A DNA stretch of 22,647 bases. Origin: Thaumarchaeota archaeon UBA160 (GTDB lineage Archaea > Thermoproteota > Nitrososphaeria > Conexivisphaerales > UBA164). The position numbers were made by a program, and so were the translations under genes. The stretch is taken from the NCBI GenBank assembly GCA_002506605.1, contig DAXX01000011.1, positions 1 to 22,647 of the forward strand, read 5' to 3'. Positions 7,326 to 15,376 of the stretch are shown here, one piece after another. The notes beneath the pieces were generated by a model. The model was not told the DNA's origin and ran no database searches. It was given only the letters and a program-made list of their open reading frames with translations. Every line of letters starts with the position of its first letter. The first letter of the stretch is position 1.

Positions 7326-8700
7326 AAAGACCACCTAATCCTGGAACTGTTGATATTAACTGTTCTTGCGCAAGCATCTGATAATAGCTTATAGATATAT
7401 CTATAACCAGCAACAGCCCAATTCCTGTACCATAAACGTTCAGCAAAGTGCTGGCTGCAGCTATAATACCTATTAATAAGCCGCTAAACAAAGTTACTAC
7501 AGGTATGTATCTGTTAAGTAGGCTACCTATTGTTGTTTTGGTAGTTCTAAAGCCAGGAACCTGAAGGTCTGATGAAATTATAGTCTCTGCGGCTTTTTCT
7601 GCTGACATTCCGCTTACATCAACCCATAACTTTGCAAACACTACGCTCAAAATGATCACAAACAAAGAATAGGTAATTACTTGAACCGGATGATGAAAAG
7701 CCAAGGGTACAGGCGGAGGAGTGCTTACATAATATAGCAGACCTCCTGTAAACGTACCGTTTTGAACAGTTCCAAGCCAAGTTATGTGATTATATATGGA
7801 AGGATTTTTGGCTAACATGGCAAAAAAGAACTGAAAGTCAGCTATCAACGCGGCAACTAATATCACTGGTATGTTTGATACATAAAGTAGCTTAATTGGA
7901 TAAGTTGCTGAAAAACCTTTGAACCTTGATGATGAAATAGGTATCTCTATCCTTACACCTTCAAGATAAAGTATTAGCAATGCAAAGAGTATTGTGCTTA
8001 TAAGGCCTATAAGATCCGGAAAATTAGCTGGCCTTGTTATTATATTTACGTATGCCTTATGAATAGTTTCGTTTATTGCATATGGAATGTATCCAAAATA
8101 TTGCCCATTGACTGGTATGGGGCTGAAAAGATCGAGCATTATTTGCAGCGATATTCCAGCTAGTATAAATAGACTGATTCCACTTCCAATTCCCCAGCCC
8201 TTTTGCAACATCTGATCAAGCAAAAAAACTATAGATGTTGCTATGATCAGCTGAAATATTACAATAACAGTTGCATATGGGCTCAATATTGTTCCTACGA
8301 CGCCACTTATAACGTAAAAAACGCTTTCGGCTATTATAAAAATGAACGTTAGAATCTTCGTTAAAGATGCAAAAAATTTCTGATCCTCTGGATTAGTTAG
8401 ATCTAAGTGGATCAAATCAGAACCGATAAGAACTTGCGCTATAAGCCCAGCCGTAACTATAGGGCCTATACCCAAGGTCATCAAGGTGCCTATATTTGCA
8501 GCAAAAATTATCTGATAAAAGAACAGAAGCGAACTTGAAGAAGTTACAACACCGTAAAGCGGAATTTGAGCCATTAACAAATAAAGCACAACAGCTAAAA
8601 TAGTCCAAATAAGCCTTTCGGTTAAACTAGGCTTCTGTTTTGGTTTTGGAACTTCAGGCAAAAAAGCAGAAATTTTGTAAAATGTCTCTCTTATGCTCAT
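7318..8700 (-). CDS. secY: preprotein translocase subunit SecY
   Basis: The channel subunit of the Sec translocon in the cytoplasmic membrane, working with SecE and Sec-beta. It has 460 residues with about ten hydrophobic segments. The N-terminus (PEVPKPKQKPSLTERLIWT) is the archaeal/eukaryal Sec61-alpha style, followed by the first helix and plug region (AQIPLYGV). Typical features include GIGPIVTAGLIAQ in helix 2, the GWGIGSGISLFI segment, and the cytoplasmic loop with the conserved Arg-rich element (SSRFKG). It begins two bases after the uL15 stop with no clear Shine-Dalgarno, suggesting translational coupling. Length fits archaeal SecY. Confidence 0.97.
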   Translation of the reverse strand: MSIRETFYKISAFLPEVPKPKQKPSLTERLIWTILAVVLYLLMAQIPLYGVVTSSSSLLFFYQIIFAANIGTLMTLGIGPIVTAGLIAQVLIGSDLIHLDLTNPEDQKFFASLTKILTFIFIIAESVFYVISGVVGTILSPYATVIVIFQLIIATSIVFLLDQMLQKGWGIGSGISLFILAGISLQIMLDLFSPIPVNGQYFGYIPYAINETIHKAYVNIITRPANFPDLIGLISTILFALLILYLEGVRIEIPISSSRFKGFSATYPIKLLYVSNIPVILVAALIADFQFFFAMLAKNPSIYNHITWLGTVQNGTFTGGLLYYVSTPPPVPLAFHHPVQVITYSLFVIILSVVFAKLWVDVSGMSAEKAAETIISSDLQVPGFRTTKTTIGSLLNRYIPVVTLFSGLLIGIIAAASTLLNVYGTGIGLLLVIDISISYYQMLAQEQLISTVPGLGGLFE

Positions 8701-8702
8701 TT

Positions 8703-9128
8703 CTAGTTGGTTGAAATTTTTCCGCCAACTTTAACTACAGATTCTTCAGCCTTCTTTGTCCAGTTTTCTACTATGATAAACACCGGTTTGTCTAAATCAC
8801 CTTTACCGAGCAATTTTTGTATGCCAAGTTCTTTTAAATTGATGACTGGCAAACCATCCCTCATACTTTGTGGCTTGTACTTTTCTAAAATGTATTTTAT
8901 ATCTCCTACATTTATCCATTTTTTGATCCTTACACTTGATGGATTGTGAAAGCCATTTTTTCCAAAATGCTCTGGATCATGAACTAATACCCAGCTCCAT
9001 TTATGCTTATGAAGGCCCGCATTGCCAGCTCCTCCATGACCTCCTGACTTCCTGTGCTGTCCGACCTGTCCCCATCCCATTGTTCTAGAACCTCTAAGTT
9101 TTCTAACTTTTCTTTTTCTAGTTGCCAT
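8703..9128 (-). CDS. rpl15: ribosomal protein uL15
   Basis: Large-subunit protein binding 23S rRNA. The 141 residues begin with the basic, Gly-rich rRNA-binding arm (KLRGSRTMGWGQVGQHRKSGGHGGAGNAG), typical of the archaeal/eukaryal L15/L27a family, then the KHKWSWVLVHDPEHFGKNGF segment and a C-terminal globular beta domain (IIVENWTKKAEESVVKVGGKI). A GAGGATGAT Shine-Dalgarno stands five bases before the ATG. The first 11 bases overlap the end of uL30. It stops with TAG, two bases before secY. Confidence 0.96.
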   Translation of the reverse strand: MATRKRKVRKLRGSRTMGWGQVGQHRKSGGHGGAGNAGLHKHKWSWVLVHDPEHFGKNGFHNPSSVRIKKWINVGDIKYILEKYKPQSMRDGLPVINLKELGIQKLLGKGDLDKPVFIIVENWTKKAEESVVKVGGKISTN

Positions 9129-9552
9129 TTTGCATCATCCTCTCTAGTAAATCTAAAGCGGTATATTTACTCCTCGGTATGCCTTTTTTGGGTGGGGGCA
9201 TACAGAAAAACGGCTTTATGCCCAATTTTTTCAGATTTATTTTGCCATCATCAAATTGTTTAACAAGGGTTTCAAAATCATTTATTCCCTTTAAATTTAA
9301 GTACTCTAAAGTAAGAGCCCTCATCCCATTAACTTTTCCTTTCTTTTTAAAAAGCTCAACCGCTTTTTCATATGGTAATTCATGCCAAACAATATAATCT
9401 TTAGCCTTTTGCAACATTCCTCTAACAACTGGAGAATCTCTTAATATTGTCGCGTTAAACTTTCTCTTTAAATGTAACAGTTCCAAAGTTTTTCTAATAT
9501 CGCTTCTTACATTTATTGTGCCTTTTACCCTTATAACTATTAGCAAAGTCAT
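9118..9552 (-). CDS. rpl30: ribosomal protein uL30
   Basis: Long archaeal/eukaryal L30/L7e form of 144 residues, not the 60-residue bacterial form. The N-terminal ferredoxin-like domain starts LLIVIRVKGTINVRSDIRKTL, followed by RKFNATIL and the insertion with LPYEKAVELF, and the C-terminal PPKKGIPRSKY typical of archaeal L30. AGGTGAT lies seven bases before the ATG, which overlaps the uS5 stop as ATGA. It stops with TAG inside uL15. Confidence 0.95.
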   Translation of the reverse strand: MTLLIVIRVKGTINVRSDIRKTLELLHLKRKFNATILRDSPVVRGMLQKAKDYIVWHELPYEKAVELFKKKGKVNGMRALTLEYLNLKGINDFETLVKQFDDGKINLKKLGIKPFFCMPPPKKGIPRSKYTALDLLERMMQNGN

Positions 9553-10184
9553 ACAGTTATCACCTTAGAAGCGTTTTTGAAAGCGTCATATATAGCGAAA
9601 GCCATTGATATATCGGTCGAAGTCATTCCAAAGGTTTTGGTCCATGCATCCTTTATTCCTGCTAGGCTTATTATGTTCTTAATATGAGGCGCAGCAACTA
9701 TTCCTAAGCCTCTTGGTGCCGGATATATGATTATTCTTACACTTCCTGTTTTCCCTTCCAAAACAAATGGTACCGAATGTGGTTGACCACACCTACACTC
9801 CCAGCTACCGCAACCTAAAGGTACTGGTATTATGCTTAACATTGCGTTTCTTATTGCTTTATCCATAGCAGTTCTTGTATTCATAGATTTAGCATGCCCT
9901 ACGCCAAACCAACCGCTCTGATCGCCTATAGCTACTAAAGCCCTGAATCTTGTCTTTTCCCCTGCATCTGTTTGTTTCTGAACCACTCTAACTCCAAGTA
10001 ATAAAGTCTTTAAGTTAGGAAGCAAAGTCTGAACTATCTCAGGCTCCTTTATCTTATATCCAAGCTCAAAAATTTCTTTTAAATTTGTAATTTTACCTTC
10101 TTTAACAAGCTGTCCAAGCGTTGTTTTTGGGACCCACTCTTTTGCTTCTACCTGATTTTCTGCGGGTTGAGCCTGTTCGCTCAT
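9549..10184 (-). CDS. rps5: ribosomal protein uS5
   Basis: Small-subunit protein of the decoding region (rRNA proofreading). The 211 residues hold an archaeal N-terminal extension (EWVPKTTLGQLVKEGKI), the double-stranded-RNA-binding-like domain (RFRALVAIGDQSGWFGVGHAKS), the archaeal/eukaryal Cys motif LGCGSWECRCG, and the C-terminal domain with PAPRGLGIVAA. GGAGGGTAAGGT just upstream of the ATG is an extended Shine-Dalgarno. Its four-base overlap with uL18 (ATGA) indicates coupling. Confidence 0.97.
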   Translation of the reverse strand: MSEQAQPAENQVEAKEWVPKTTLGQLVKEGKITNLKEIFELGYKIKEPEIVQTLLPNLKTLLLGVRVVQKQTDAGEKTRFRALVAIGDQSGWFGVGHAKSMNTRTAMDKAIRNAMLSIIPVPLGCGSWECRCGQPHSVPFVLEGKTGSVRIIIYPAPRGLGIVAAPHIKNIISLAGIKDAWTKTFGMTSTDISMAFAIYDAFKNASKVITV

Positions 10185-10735
10185 TGTACCTTACCCTCCA
10201 TTATTTTTTTCTTTATATCTTCAAAAACTGAAGGAAGATTTTGTATATCTTTCATAACTTTTAAAAACTGAGAACCTGAATATCCGCTTTCCATCAACTT
10301 TTTAGCGTATTCAACTATATGTTCGCCCTTTATAATTCTTTCATCGGGAAATATTTCATTGTTTACCCTAACGTTCAATCCTGCGTCAATCAGGCCTTTA
10401 ATAAAAGCTGTTGCCTTTGATTTAGCAATAAAGTTTCTAACTCCCGAATAATAAATTACTTCACTTATACCGCCCCTGACAGCCCTCTTGCCAAGCAACA
10501 ACCCTACAAGGTATGCTGCAGGATAATTTTTGCGGCTAAATTTCCATCCAAGCTTTTCTAACTCTTTAGAATTTGCATGCATTAATGTTATATCACCTTT
10601 TTTTGATGGCTTTATCAATTGCGCCCATATGTTTTTATTGGATTTGAACATATATACAAAAGGTAATCGAGATATTATAATTTTCTTTCTTCTTTTATAA
10701 TTAGTTTTAAATTGCAACCTTCTTTTAAATGTCAT
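10181..10735 (-). CDS. rpl18: ribosomal protein uL18
   Basis: 5S rRNA-binding large-subunit protein in its archaeal/eukaryal L5e-like form, 184 residues. It has the RRRLQ-type basic start (KRRLQFKTNYKRRKK), a VYMFKSNKNIWAQLI strand region, and the PAAYLVGLLLGKRA motif typical of archaeal uL18, followed by YYSGVRNFIAKSKATAFIKGLIDAGL. AGGTGGTC precedes the ATG by six bases. It overlaps eL19 by four bases. Confidence 0.95.
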   Translation of the reverse strand: MTFKRRLQFKTNYKRRKKIIISRLPFVYMFKSNKNIWAQLIKPSKKGDITLMHANSKELEKLGWKFSRKNYPAAYLVGLLLGKRAVRGGISEVIYYSGVRNFIAKSKATAFIKGLIDAGLNVRVNNEIFPDERIIKGEHIVEYAKKLMESGYSGSQFLKVMKDIQNLPSVFEDIKKKIMEGKVQ

Positions 10736-11136
10736 AATTGACCACCTAAATATTCTTTAAGCCTCGCAATGGTTTTAATTTCCCCACCTTTAATCTTTCT
10801 GTAAGCTTCCCAATATTTTTCTTTCGATAATTGTGTCTTTATCGATTTTAAATAATTCCTTAGAGCTCTAACCTGTTTTACCCATCTTTTCTTTTTTCCC
10901 ATTCTAGCCGTTTTTTTACCTTTTCTGCTACCATATCCTTTCCTTTTCTTCTCTTTTTTTGTCTTTTGACCCTTGATAGACGCAATGATGATAGCTCCAT
11001 CATTTATAAGTGCTCTAAGCTCCTGTTTTGTTACAGCATCTTCAATATCTGAAATCCTCTCTGGATTAAATTTTATTCTGCCTTTACCTATCCCTAGCAT
11101 ATTTGCAATTGTTTGTTTTTTCTTTTCTAGGTTCAT
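10732..11136 (-). CDS. rpl19e: ribosomal protein eL19
   Basis: Archaeal/eukaryal-specific large-subunit protein, 134 residues, a little shorter than many archaeal versions (about 150). The N-terminal helical domain includes KQTIANMLGIGKGRIKF and RISDIEDAVTKQELRALI. The long basic linker KKEKKRKGYGSRKGKKTARMG is the recognised rRNA-binding signature, followed by a C-terminal helix (AYRKIKGGEIKTIARLKEYL). GAGGTGA precedes the ATG by nine bases, inside the end of eL32. Confidence 0.95.
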   Translation of the reverse strand: MNLEKKKQTIANMLGIGKGRIKFNPERISDIEDAVTKQELRALINDGAIIIASIKGQKTKKEKKRKGYGSRKGKKTARMGKKKRWVKQVRALRNYLKSIKTQLSKEKYWEAYRKIKGGEIKTIARLKEYLGGQL

Positions 11137-11137
11137 T

Positions 11138-11500
11138 TCATGATTTCACCTCAGATGGCGCATTTAGCACTTTTAGTCCTCTTTTTCTTGCCTCTTTAAG
11201 TATTTCCAATTTCTTCCTCATCCCTAGTCTTCCAGAAATCCTTACTGCGTACTTTGAAGGGTTTAAAGATTCCAATTCTTTAACGTTGTCTACAAGGACT
11301 TCAAGGAGCCCAGAGGGATGCAAACCCCGAACTTTCTTTGATTTGCGATAGCCTATCTTAACGATAGGTGGCCAACCTTTAAATTGTAGTCTCATTTTAT
11401 TATCTATTCCTTTAGGTTTTCTCCAGTTTTGTTTTATCCTTTTATATCTCCAGCTTTCTCCTCTTTTAAATTCGGGTATTTTTTTGTTAGGATCTTTCAT
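11138..11500 (-). CDS. rpl32e: ribosomal protein eL32
   Basis: Archaeal/eukaryal-specific large-subunit protein. The core WRYKRIKQNWRKPKGIDNKMR is the L32e rRNA-binding signature, followed by PPIVKIGYRKSKKVRGLHPSG. From the ATG at 11500 it has 120 residues. An earlier ATG at 11515 adds five residues (MGCIF), but a GGGGTG Shine-Dalgarno lies between the two and is spaced correctly for 11500. The start overlaps the end of uL6 by 14 bases. The short uncharacterised N-terminal extension seen in euryarchaeal homologues is absent. Confidence 0.94.
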   Translation of the reverse strand: MKDPNKKIPEFKRGESWRYKRIKQNWRKPKGIDNKMRLQFKGWPPIVKIGYRKSKKVRGLHPSGLLEVLVDNVKELESLNPSKYAVRISGRLGMRKKLEILKEARKRGLKVLNAPSEVKS

Positions 11501-12038
11501 AAATATACACCCCATCTAAAAAGACTCTGGGATCTTTATACTTTATTCTTGTAGCATTTTCTATATTTCCTGCAGTCTGGCCAACAGCCTCTTTGCATGG
11601 ACCTTCAACTATAATGTCGTCACCTTCAACCCTTACTTTTGTATTAGAACCGACTATTTTAGCAAAGCGTGGAAAGCGTTCACCGACAAAATTGTCAATC
11701 CTGACCTTATCTTTCTCAATTTTTACTTGAATCGGAAAATGCGAATATACTATCTTTAATTTATAAACATAACCTCTTTGAACACCATCGATTAAGTTTT
11801 TTATATGTTTAACCACAGCTTTTGCGACAGCATAGTAATCTCTTCTTTTTTTAACGCTTGAAACAACAATCTTGTTTCCATTTATTTCAATGTTAACCTT
11901 CATTTTTGAAAAATCTTTTTCGCACTCACCTTTAGGGCCTTTTACCTTAAGTTTTTTACCTTCTAATTGAGCTGTTACGCCTTCCGGTATAATTATTTCT
12001 TCACTATACATAGTTTGTTTAAGAGTTTCAGTAGACAT
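11487..12038 (-). CDS. rpl6: ribosomal protein uL6
   Basis: Large-subunit protein near the sarcin-ricin loop, 183 residues made of two tandem beta-rich domains. The first carries IIIPEGVTAQLEGKKLKVKGPKG, the second LKIVYSHFPIQVKI and NFVGERFPRFAKIVG. KDPRVFLDGVYIYER is the usual archaeal C-terminus. The ATG overlaps the uS8 end by 11 bases. A second in-frame ATG ten codons in (12011) is possible but has no Shine-Dalgarno, whereas GGAGGG stands 13 bases before 12038. Confidence 0.95.
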   Translation of the reverse strand: MSTETLKQTMYSEEIIIPEGVTAQLEGKKLKVKGPKGECEKDFSKMKVNIEINGNKIVVSSVKKRRDYYAVAKAVVKHIKNLIDGVQRGYVYKLKIVYSHFPIQVKIEKDKVRIDNFVGERFPRFAKIVGSNTKVRVEGDDIIVEGPCKEAVGQTAGNIENATRIKYKDPRVFLDGVYIYERS

Positions 12039-12420
12039 AACCCAACAATCTCCCTCCTATTTTCTTTTCTTGCGCCTCTATATGGCTCATTATACCCTGA
12101 TTTGTAGAGAGTATTAAAATTCCTATGCCAACGGCAGGTAAATATTTCCTTTCCCACTGCCCTATTTGATCCCAACTTACAGGATATCTGGGCTTAACTG
12201 CTCCACAATTATTAATCCTTCCCATTAGTTGCACTTTTAATTTTGGCATTATTCTATCATCTATAAGCTCAAATTCTCCTATGTAACCATACTTTTGCAT
12301 AACTTTAAGCATGTTCATTAGGAGTTTAGAAGCTGGCATTACGTAGCATTCTCTTTTGTTCCTTTTTTCGTTTTCTAAAATTGTGTTAAAAAGGTTTGCA
12401 ACAAGATCGGTTGCTGGCAA
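12028..12420 (-). CDS. rps8: ribosomal protein uS8
   Basis: Small-subunit protein binding the central domain of 16S rRNA. The archaeal form, about 130 residues, includes MLKVMQKYGYIGEFELIDD, PRYPVSWDQIGQWERKYLPAVGIGILILST with the conserved Ser-Thr turn, and the C-terminal GGRLLGYVY. The first in-frame candidate, GTG at 12429, is part of the Shine-Dalgarno AGGTGAT. A TTG three codons later (12420), four bases after that sequence, gives MPATDLVANLF, which aligns with the usual archaeal start at the conserved (D/N)PLAN. I therefore place the start at 12420. Confidence 0.95.
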   Translation of the reverse strand: MPATDLVANLFNTILENEKRNKRECYVMPASKLLMNMLKVMQKYGYIGEFELIDDRIMPKLKVQLMGRINNCGAVKPRYPVSWDQIGQWERKYLPAVGIGILILSTNQGIMSHIEAQEKKIGGRLLGYVY

Positions 12421-12429
12421 TTTGATCAC

Positions 12430-12609
12430 CTAGTTATATTTTTTAAAACCTAATTGCGGAGCAACCTCTCTGAAACACTGCCTGCAAAGCATTAAACCGT
12501 ATTTTTGGATTACTGGCCCATATTGTCCACACCTAATACATGCTCTTGACCCTTTTCCGTACCTTCTAGGTTTTCCGCTTCTTATTTTTCCAAAGATGTA
12601 TTTCCCCAT
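12430..12609 (-). CDS. rps14: ribosomal protein uS14, zinc-binding type
   Basis: A 59-residue small-subunit protein, translated by me from the sequence: it runs from [18 protein letters not shown] to LGFKKYN. Two CxxC pairs (Cys24, Cys27, Cys42, Cys45) form the zinc ribbon of archaeal uS14. Its ATG shares one base with the uL5 stop (TAATG), and GGGGTGA lies nine bases upstream. It stops with TAG at 12430-12432, within the Shine-Dalgarno region of uS8. Confidence 0.95.
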   Translation of the reverse strand: MGKYIFGKIRSGKPRRYGKGSRACIRCGQYGPVIQKYGLMLCRQCFREVAPQLGFKKYN

Positions 12610-13133
12610 TACACCAAATTCACCCCTATGCTTCTATAAAACTCTATTGCTTCTTCCTTTGTCACCCTTTGTTCTTTACCAACCTTGGATTTGCACCTTT
12701 TTCTTCTTTCAACCCTGTAGCCTGGCCTGGCAAGATTAACAATAACATCAAGACCGAATATGCCTATTTCCGGATTATATTTTATGCCTGGTATATCTAT
12801 ATGTTCTTTGATTCCAAATGCTAAATTTCCATATTTATCTATTGATGATGCTGGGACAGTGTTGCCTCTAGCTGCTAATACTTTTTGTAATATTTCTAAA
12901 GCCTTTTTCTTTCTTAAAGTTACCATAACAGCAATCTTTTCCCCCCTATGTATTCCAAAATCTCTTATTGTTTTTTTGGCTTTACGTTCGGACGGCTCTT
13001 GGTCAGTTATTTCTTTTAGTACCCTTTTTGCTTTTTCTAACTTCTCGCCAGCTTGACCTACTCCAATATGCAAGATGACTTTATCGATGTATATTCTTTT
13101 CATAGAATTTGATTCTTTTTGTTCTTCCATCAT
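12609..13133 (-). CDS. rpl5: ribosomal protein uL5
   Basis: 5S rRNA-contacting large-subunit protein, 174 residues. Conserved stretches are [45 protein letters not shown] and the C-terminal [27 protein letters not shown], which is archaeal/eukaryal in style. The ATG overlaps the eS4 stop (TGATG). A later ATG eleven codons in (13103) would give a start closer to some homologues but has no clear ribosome binding site. Confidence 0.95.
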   Translation of the reverse strand: MMEEQKESNSMKRIYIDKVILHIGVGQAGEKLEKAKRVLKEITDQEPSERKAKKTIRDFGIHRGEKIAVMVTLRKKKALEILQKVLAARGNTVPASSIDKYGNLAFGIKEHIDIPGIKYNPEIGIFGLDVIVNLARPGYRVERRKRCKSKVGKEQRVTKEEAIEFYRSIGVNLV

Positions 13134-13858
13134 CCTTCAACACCAAGCTTGATAGCAGGTTTTTCTTTGCCAACTATAACAATATAATCTTTTATTACTG
13201 TAGCACTTTCATTGCCTTTCAATAACTTTACTGTAGCTATTCTGCTGTATGTACTTGGAATTATTTCATCAATTTTCCCAATCATTCCGACTCTCCTGCC
13301 CCTGTAAACCAGCCCCATGTTTCCTTTCTCTAATCGTAACACATCTAAAATTTTATTCTCAGATATATTAACTAGCAAAGAATCGCCAACTTTTATGCTA
13401 TTATCGTCTAATATATAACTGCTTGAATCATGACCGACATATTGAAGCTTTCCTCCTTTAATTTTAACTTTTTTGACTATCTTTATTATCTTAAGATCTT
13501 TTTCCTGCTTATCTATTTTTATAGGATAAAGCTCTTTACCATTAAAAGGTACTAATCTATAGTAAATATCAGTGTCTCTGATGTTTATAACATCAAAGAG
13601 ACCAATTGGGAATTGATGGTTTCTTATTGTTTTGTTATTAACTATAAGCATCCCAAGCTTTAATCCTTTTTTTGCCTCCCATGCTGTTCTTGCATATCCA
13701 AGTACATCCCTTATGAGAGTAACTGGATCATAAGCCAACCATTTTGGATGAGGCCCTGGCCCTACGTTTGTCGCAAAAACATACTTTTTCCTAGGTGTTT
13801 GATAAAAATTAGGTAAAAGTTCTCTTTTTCTAACTGTTGAACCGCCCATTTTAGCCAA
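13130..13858 (-). CDS. rps4e: ribosomal protein eS4
   Basis: Archaeal/eukaryal-specific small-subunit protein of 242 residues: a basic N-terminus with PGPHPKW, an S4-like RNA-binding region ([19 protein letters not shown] through the [19 protein letters not shown] segment), then a KOW-like C-terminal domain with [13 protein letters not shown]. The N-terminal 35 residues are unusual: the common KHLKR..AP..W start is replaced by [21 protein letters not shown], though the GPGPH element is kept. The start is TTG at 13858, seven bases after GAGGTGA, overlapping uL24 by eight bases. An ATG three codons in is an alternative. Confidence 0.93.
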   Translation of the reverse strand: MAKMGGSTVRKRELLPNFYQTPRKKYVFATNVGPGPHPKWLAYDPVTLIRDVLGYARTAWEAKKGLKLGMLIVNNKTIRNHQFPIGLFDVINIRDTDIYYRLVPFNGKELYPIKIDKQEKDLKIIKIVKKVKIKGGKLQYVGHDSSSYILDDNSIKVGDSLLVNISENKILDVLRLEKGNMGLVYRGRRVGMIGKIDEIIPSTYSRIATVKLLKGNESATVIKDYIVIVGKEKPAIKLGVEG

Positions 13859-14213
13859 CCTTGTTCACCTCTTTATTAATTTTACCTTCTAATGCTTCCT
13901 TTCTTTTTTTATCCTCTAGGTTCAACTCTACGATCATGACCTTAGAAGGATGAATTTTAACAGGTACCTCCTGACCATTAACCTTCTTTCTCATTAAACC
14001 TTCAACTGCTATCCTACCTAAATTAGGATAAACTTCTATCACCTTTCCTTGAACCCCCTTATAATCACCTCTCATTACTTTTACTGTATCTCCTACTCTG
14101 ACTCTTACCGATCTTATCCCATATTTTTCTCTTAATTCGTTTGACAAAGTAGCCCTTAACACCTTGTTCTTATAGAGCCAATCTTTGTTTTTTAAAATAT
14201 CTTTTATCTTCAT
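13851..14213 (-). CDS. rpl24: ribosomal protein uL24
   Basis: Early-assembly large-subunit protein, 120 residues. It has the archaeal [28 protein letters not shown] segment, the KOW motif [26 protein letters not shown], and the [22 protein letters not shown] strand. The start of the N-terminus ([13 protein letters not shown]) is less basic than the PRKQRK style of many archaea. It lies six bases after uL14 with a TGATGAG Shine-Dalgarno-like sequence. Confidence 0.95.
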   Translation of the reverse strand: MKIKDILKNKDWLYKNKVLRATLSNELREKYGIRSVRVRVGDTVKVMRGDYKGVQGKVIEVYPNLGRIAVEGLMRKKVNGQEVPVKIHPSKVMIVELNLEDKKRKEALEGKINKEVNKVG

Positions 14214-14219
14214 TTCTCA

Positions 14220-14654
14220 TCACACTATTGAGTATGCTATATTAGCTATCCTTGGCCATTTTTCAGCAGCCTCCATAGCTACAGGCCCCCTTATTTCTGT
14301 TCCTTTTAGTTCACCTTCAGGTGTTATCAAAACAGCAGCGTTGTCTTCAAAGCTTATCCTTTCTCCGCTCAACCTTCTTACAGGATATTTTTGCCTAACT
14401 ATAACTGCATGAAATATTTGTTTCCTTACTTCAGGCGTCCCAACTCTAACAACAACTACTACTTCGTCTCCAACAGATGCCGCTGGGATTCTTTTTAACC
14501 TGCCTTTATAACCTATAACTTGGATCAGCTTAAGCTTCTTCGCTCCAGTGTTGTCTGCACAGTTAATTACAGCTGGTACTGGAATTGATTTTGTAATATG
14601 AGGCTTATACTCTTCTACTCCTTTTGCTGAAACAGCTCTAGTTTTTTCAGGCAC
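14220..14654 (-). CDS. rpl14: ribosomal protein uL14
   Basis: Large-subunit protein at the inter-subunit face. The 144 residues include an N-terminal extension, then the family core VPAVINCADNTGAKKLKLIQVIGYKG, GDEVVVVVRVGTPEVRKQ, VIVRQKYPVRRLSGERISFEDNAAV and the C-terminal GTEIRGPVAMEAAEKWPRIA. The start is GTG at 14654, overlapping the uS17 end by eight bases, with GAGGTGA eight bases upstream. The length is near that of crenarchaeal rather than euryarchaeal forms. Confidence 0.96.
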   Translation of the reverse strand: MPEKTRAVSAKGVEEYKPHITKSIPVPAVINCADNTGAKKLKLIQVIGYKGRLKRIPAASVGDEVVVVVRVGTPEVRKQIFHAVIVRQKYPVRRLSGERISFEDNAAVLITPEGELKGTEIRGPVAMEAAEKWPRIANIAYSIV

Positions 14655-14979
14655 CAGCCTTCACCTCACCAAGAACAACATGAGCTATATTCTTACCAAG
14701 CGGCCTAGTTTCTGCAATGGCCACTGTACTTCCTTCCTTTATTTCAACGCAAGGTGGAACGCGCGCGTGTATTTTGCTCCTTCTTCTTTCATATCTCATA
14801 TACTTATGCACATAATAAAAGTATTCAATTTCTACGACAGCTGCCTTTTTCATTTTATAGCTAATTACCTTTCCAACTCTTATTTTGCCTCTTATCTTAA
14901 GATGACCATGATATGGACATAATGGATCTTGGCATTTCGATACTGGCTGCGCTATTTTTAAATTTATTCCTTGCATCAT
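14647..14979 (-). CDS. rps17: ribosomal protein uS17
   Basis: Small-subunit protein with the OB fold, in the archaeal form. Motifs are GINLKIAQPVSKCQDPLCPYHG, a zinc-like Cys pair and His typical of this family, the VEIEYFYYVHKYMRYERRRSKIHARVPPC segment, and ETRPLGKNIAHVVL. The start is ATG at 14979, overlapping the Rnp1 stop as ATGA and giving the expected start before GINLKI. A GTG at 15000 is also in frame but would add seven residues with no family counterpart. Confidence 0.95.
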   Translation of the reverse strand: MMQGINLKIAQPVSKCQDPLCPYHGHLKIRGKIRVGKVISYKMKKAAVVEIEYFYYVHKYMRYERRRSKIHARVPPCVEIKEGSTVAIAETRPLGKNIAHVVLGEVKAGA

Positions 14980-15182
14980 TTTGGATCTAACCTCTCCCAC
15001 GTTCTGCCCAACAAATCCTCCCCAACGTAAATTTTTTTATTACTTATAAACTGATTCCCCTTTTTAGGTACGATCTTTATTTTTCCATTTGTGGCTATAT
15101 AAAATGTATTTTTTGTCTCGTAAACTAGATAGCCTTTAATTTTTTTGTTCAACACTGATATTTTATCACCAATATTTATCAT
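14976..15182 (-). CDS. rnp1: RNase P protein component 1 (Rpp29/Pop4 homologue)
   Basis: A protein subunit of archaeal RNase P, which removes 5' leaders of tRNAs. The 68 residues contain the Sm-like barrel core: GDKISVLNKKIKGYLVYETKNTFYIAT, GKIKIVPKKGNQFIS, and the closing GEDLLGRTWERLDP, which is the typical POP4 ending. It is shorter than many archaeal Rnp1 proteins (about 90-130 residues) because it lacks the N-terminal extension. It lies at its canonical place between uL29 and uS17, with ATGA overlaps at both ends and GGAGG upstream. Confidence 0.88.
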   Translation of the reverse strand: MINIGDKISVLNKKIKGYLVYETKNTFYIATNGKIKIVPKKGNQFISNKKIYVGEDLLGRTWERLDPK

Positions 15183-15376
15183 TTCTTCTCCTGCCTCCTC
15201 CTCATTTCTGTCAAGATCCTAGCTATGTTCCTTCTTACGGATTTTATACTACCTGATTCTTTGCCTAACATTCTCATTTTTCTGAGATTGTTAAGCCTTA
15301 AAAGTTCTTTTCTAGCTTCTAATAAATTTTTCATTAATTCTTCATCACTCAGATTTCTGACCTTTATTTTCTTCAT
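15179..15376 (-). CDS. rpl29: ribosomal protein uL29
   Basis: Helical large-subunit protein near the exit tunnel. From ATG 15376 it is 65 residues: KVRNLSDEELMKNLLEARKELLRL, then SGSIKSVRRNIARILTEMRRR, the standard two-helix hairpin. GTG at 15385 is in frame but is part of the Shine-Dalgarno AGGTGAT. The ATG at 15376 is spaced properly from it. It overlaps the end of uS3 by 32 bases, the largest same-strand overlap in the cluster. Confidence 0.94.
   Translation of the reverse strand: MKKIKVRNLSDEELMKNLLEARKELLRLNNLRKMRMLGKESGSIKSVRRNIARILTEMRRRQEKK

Noticed and set aside
8707..9397. Forward-strand open frames opposite uL15, uL30 and other ribosomal genes
   Set aside because: They are antisense shadows of clearly conserved genes, without promoters, ribosome binding sites or recognisable motifs.
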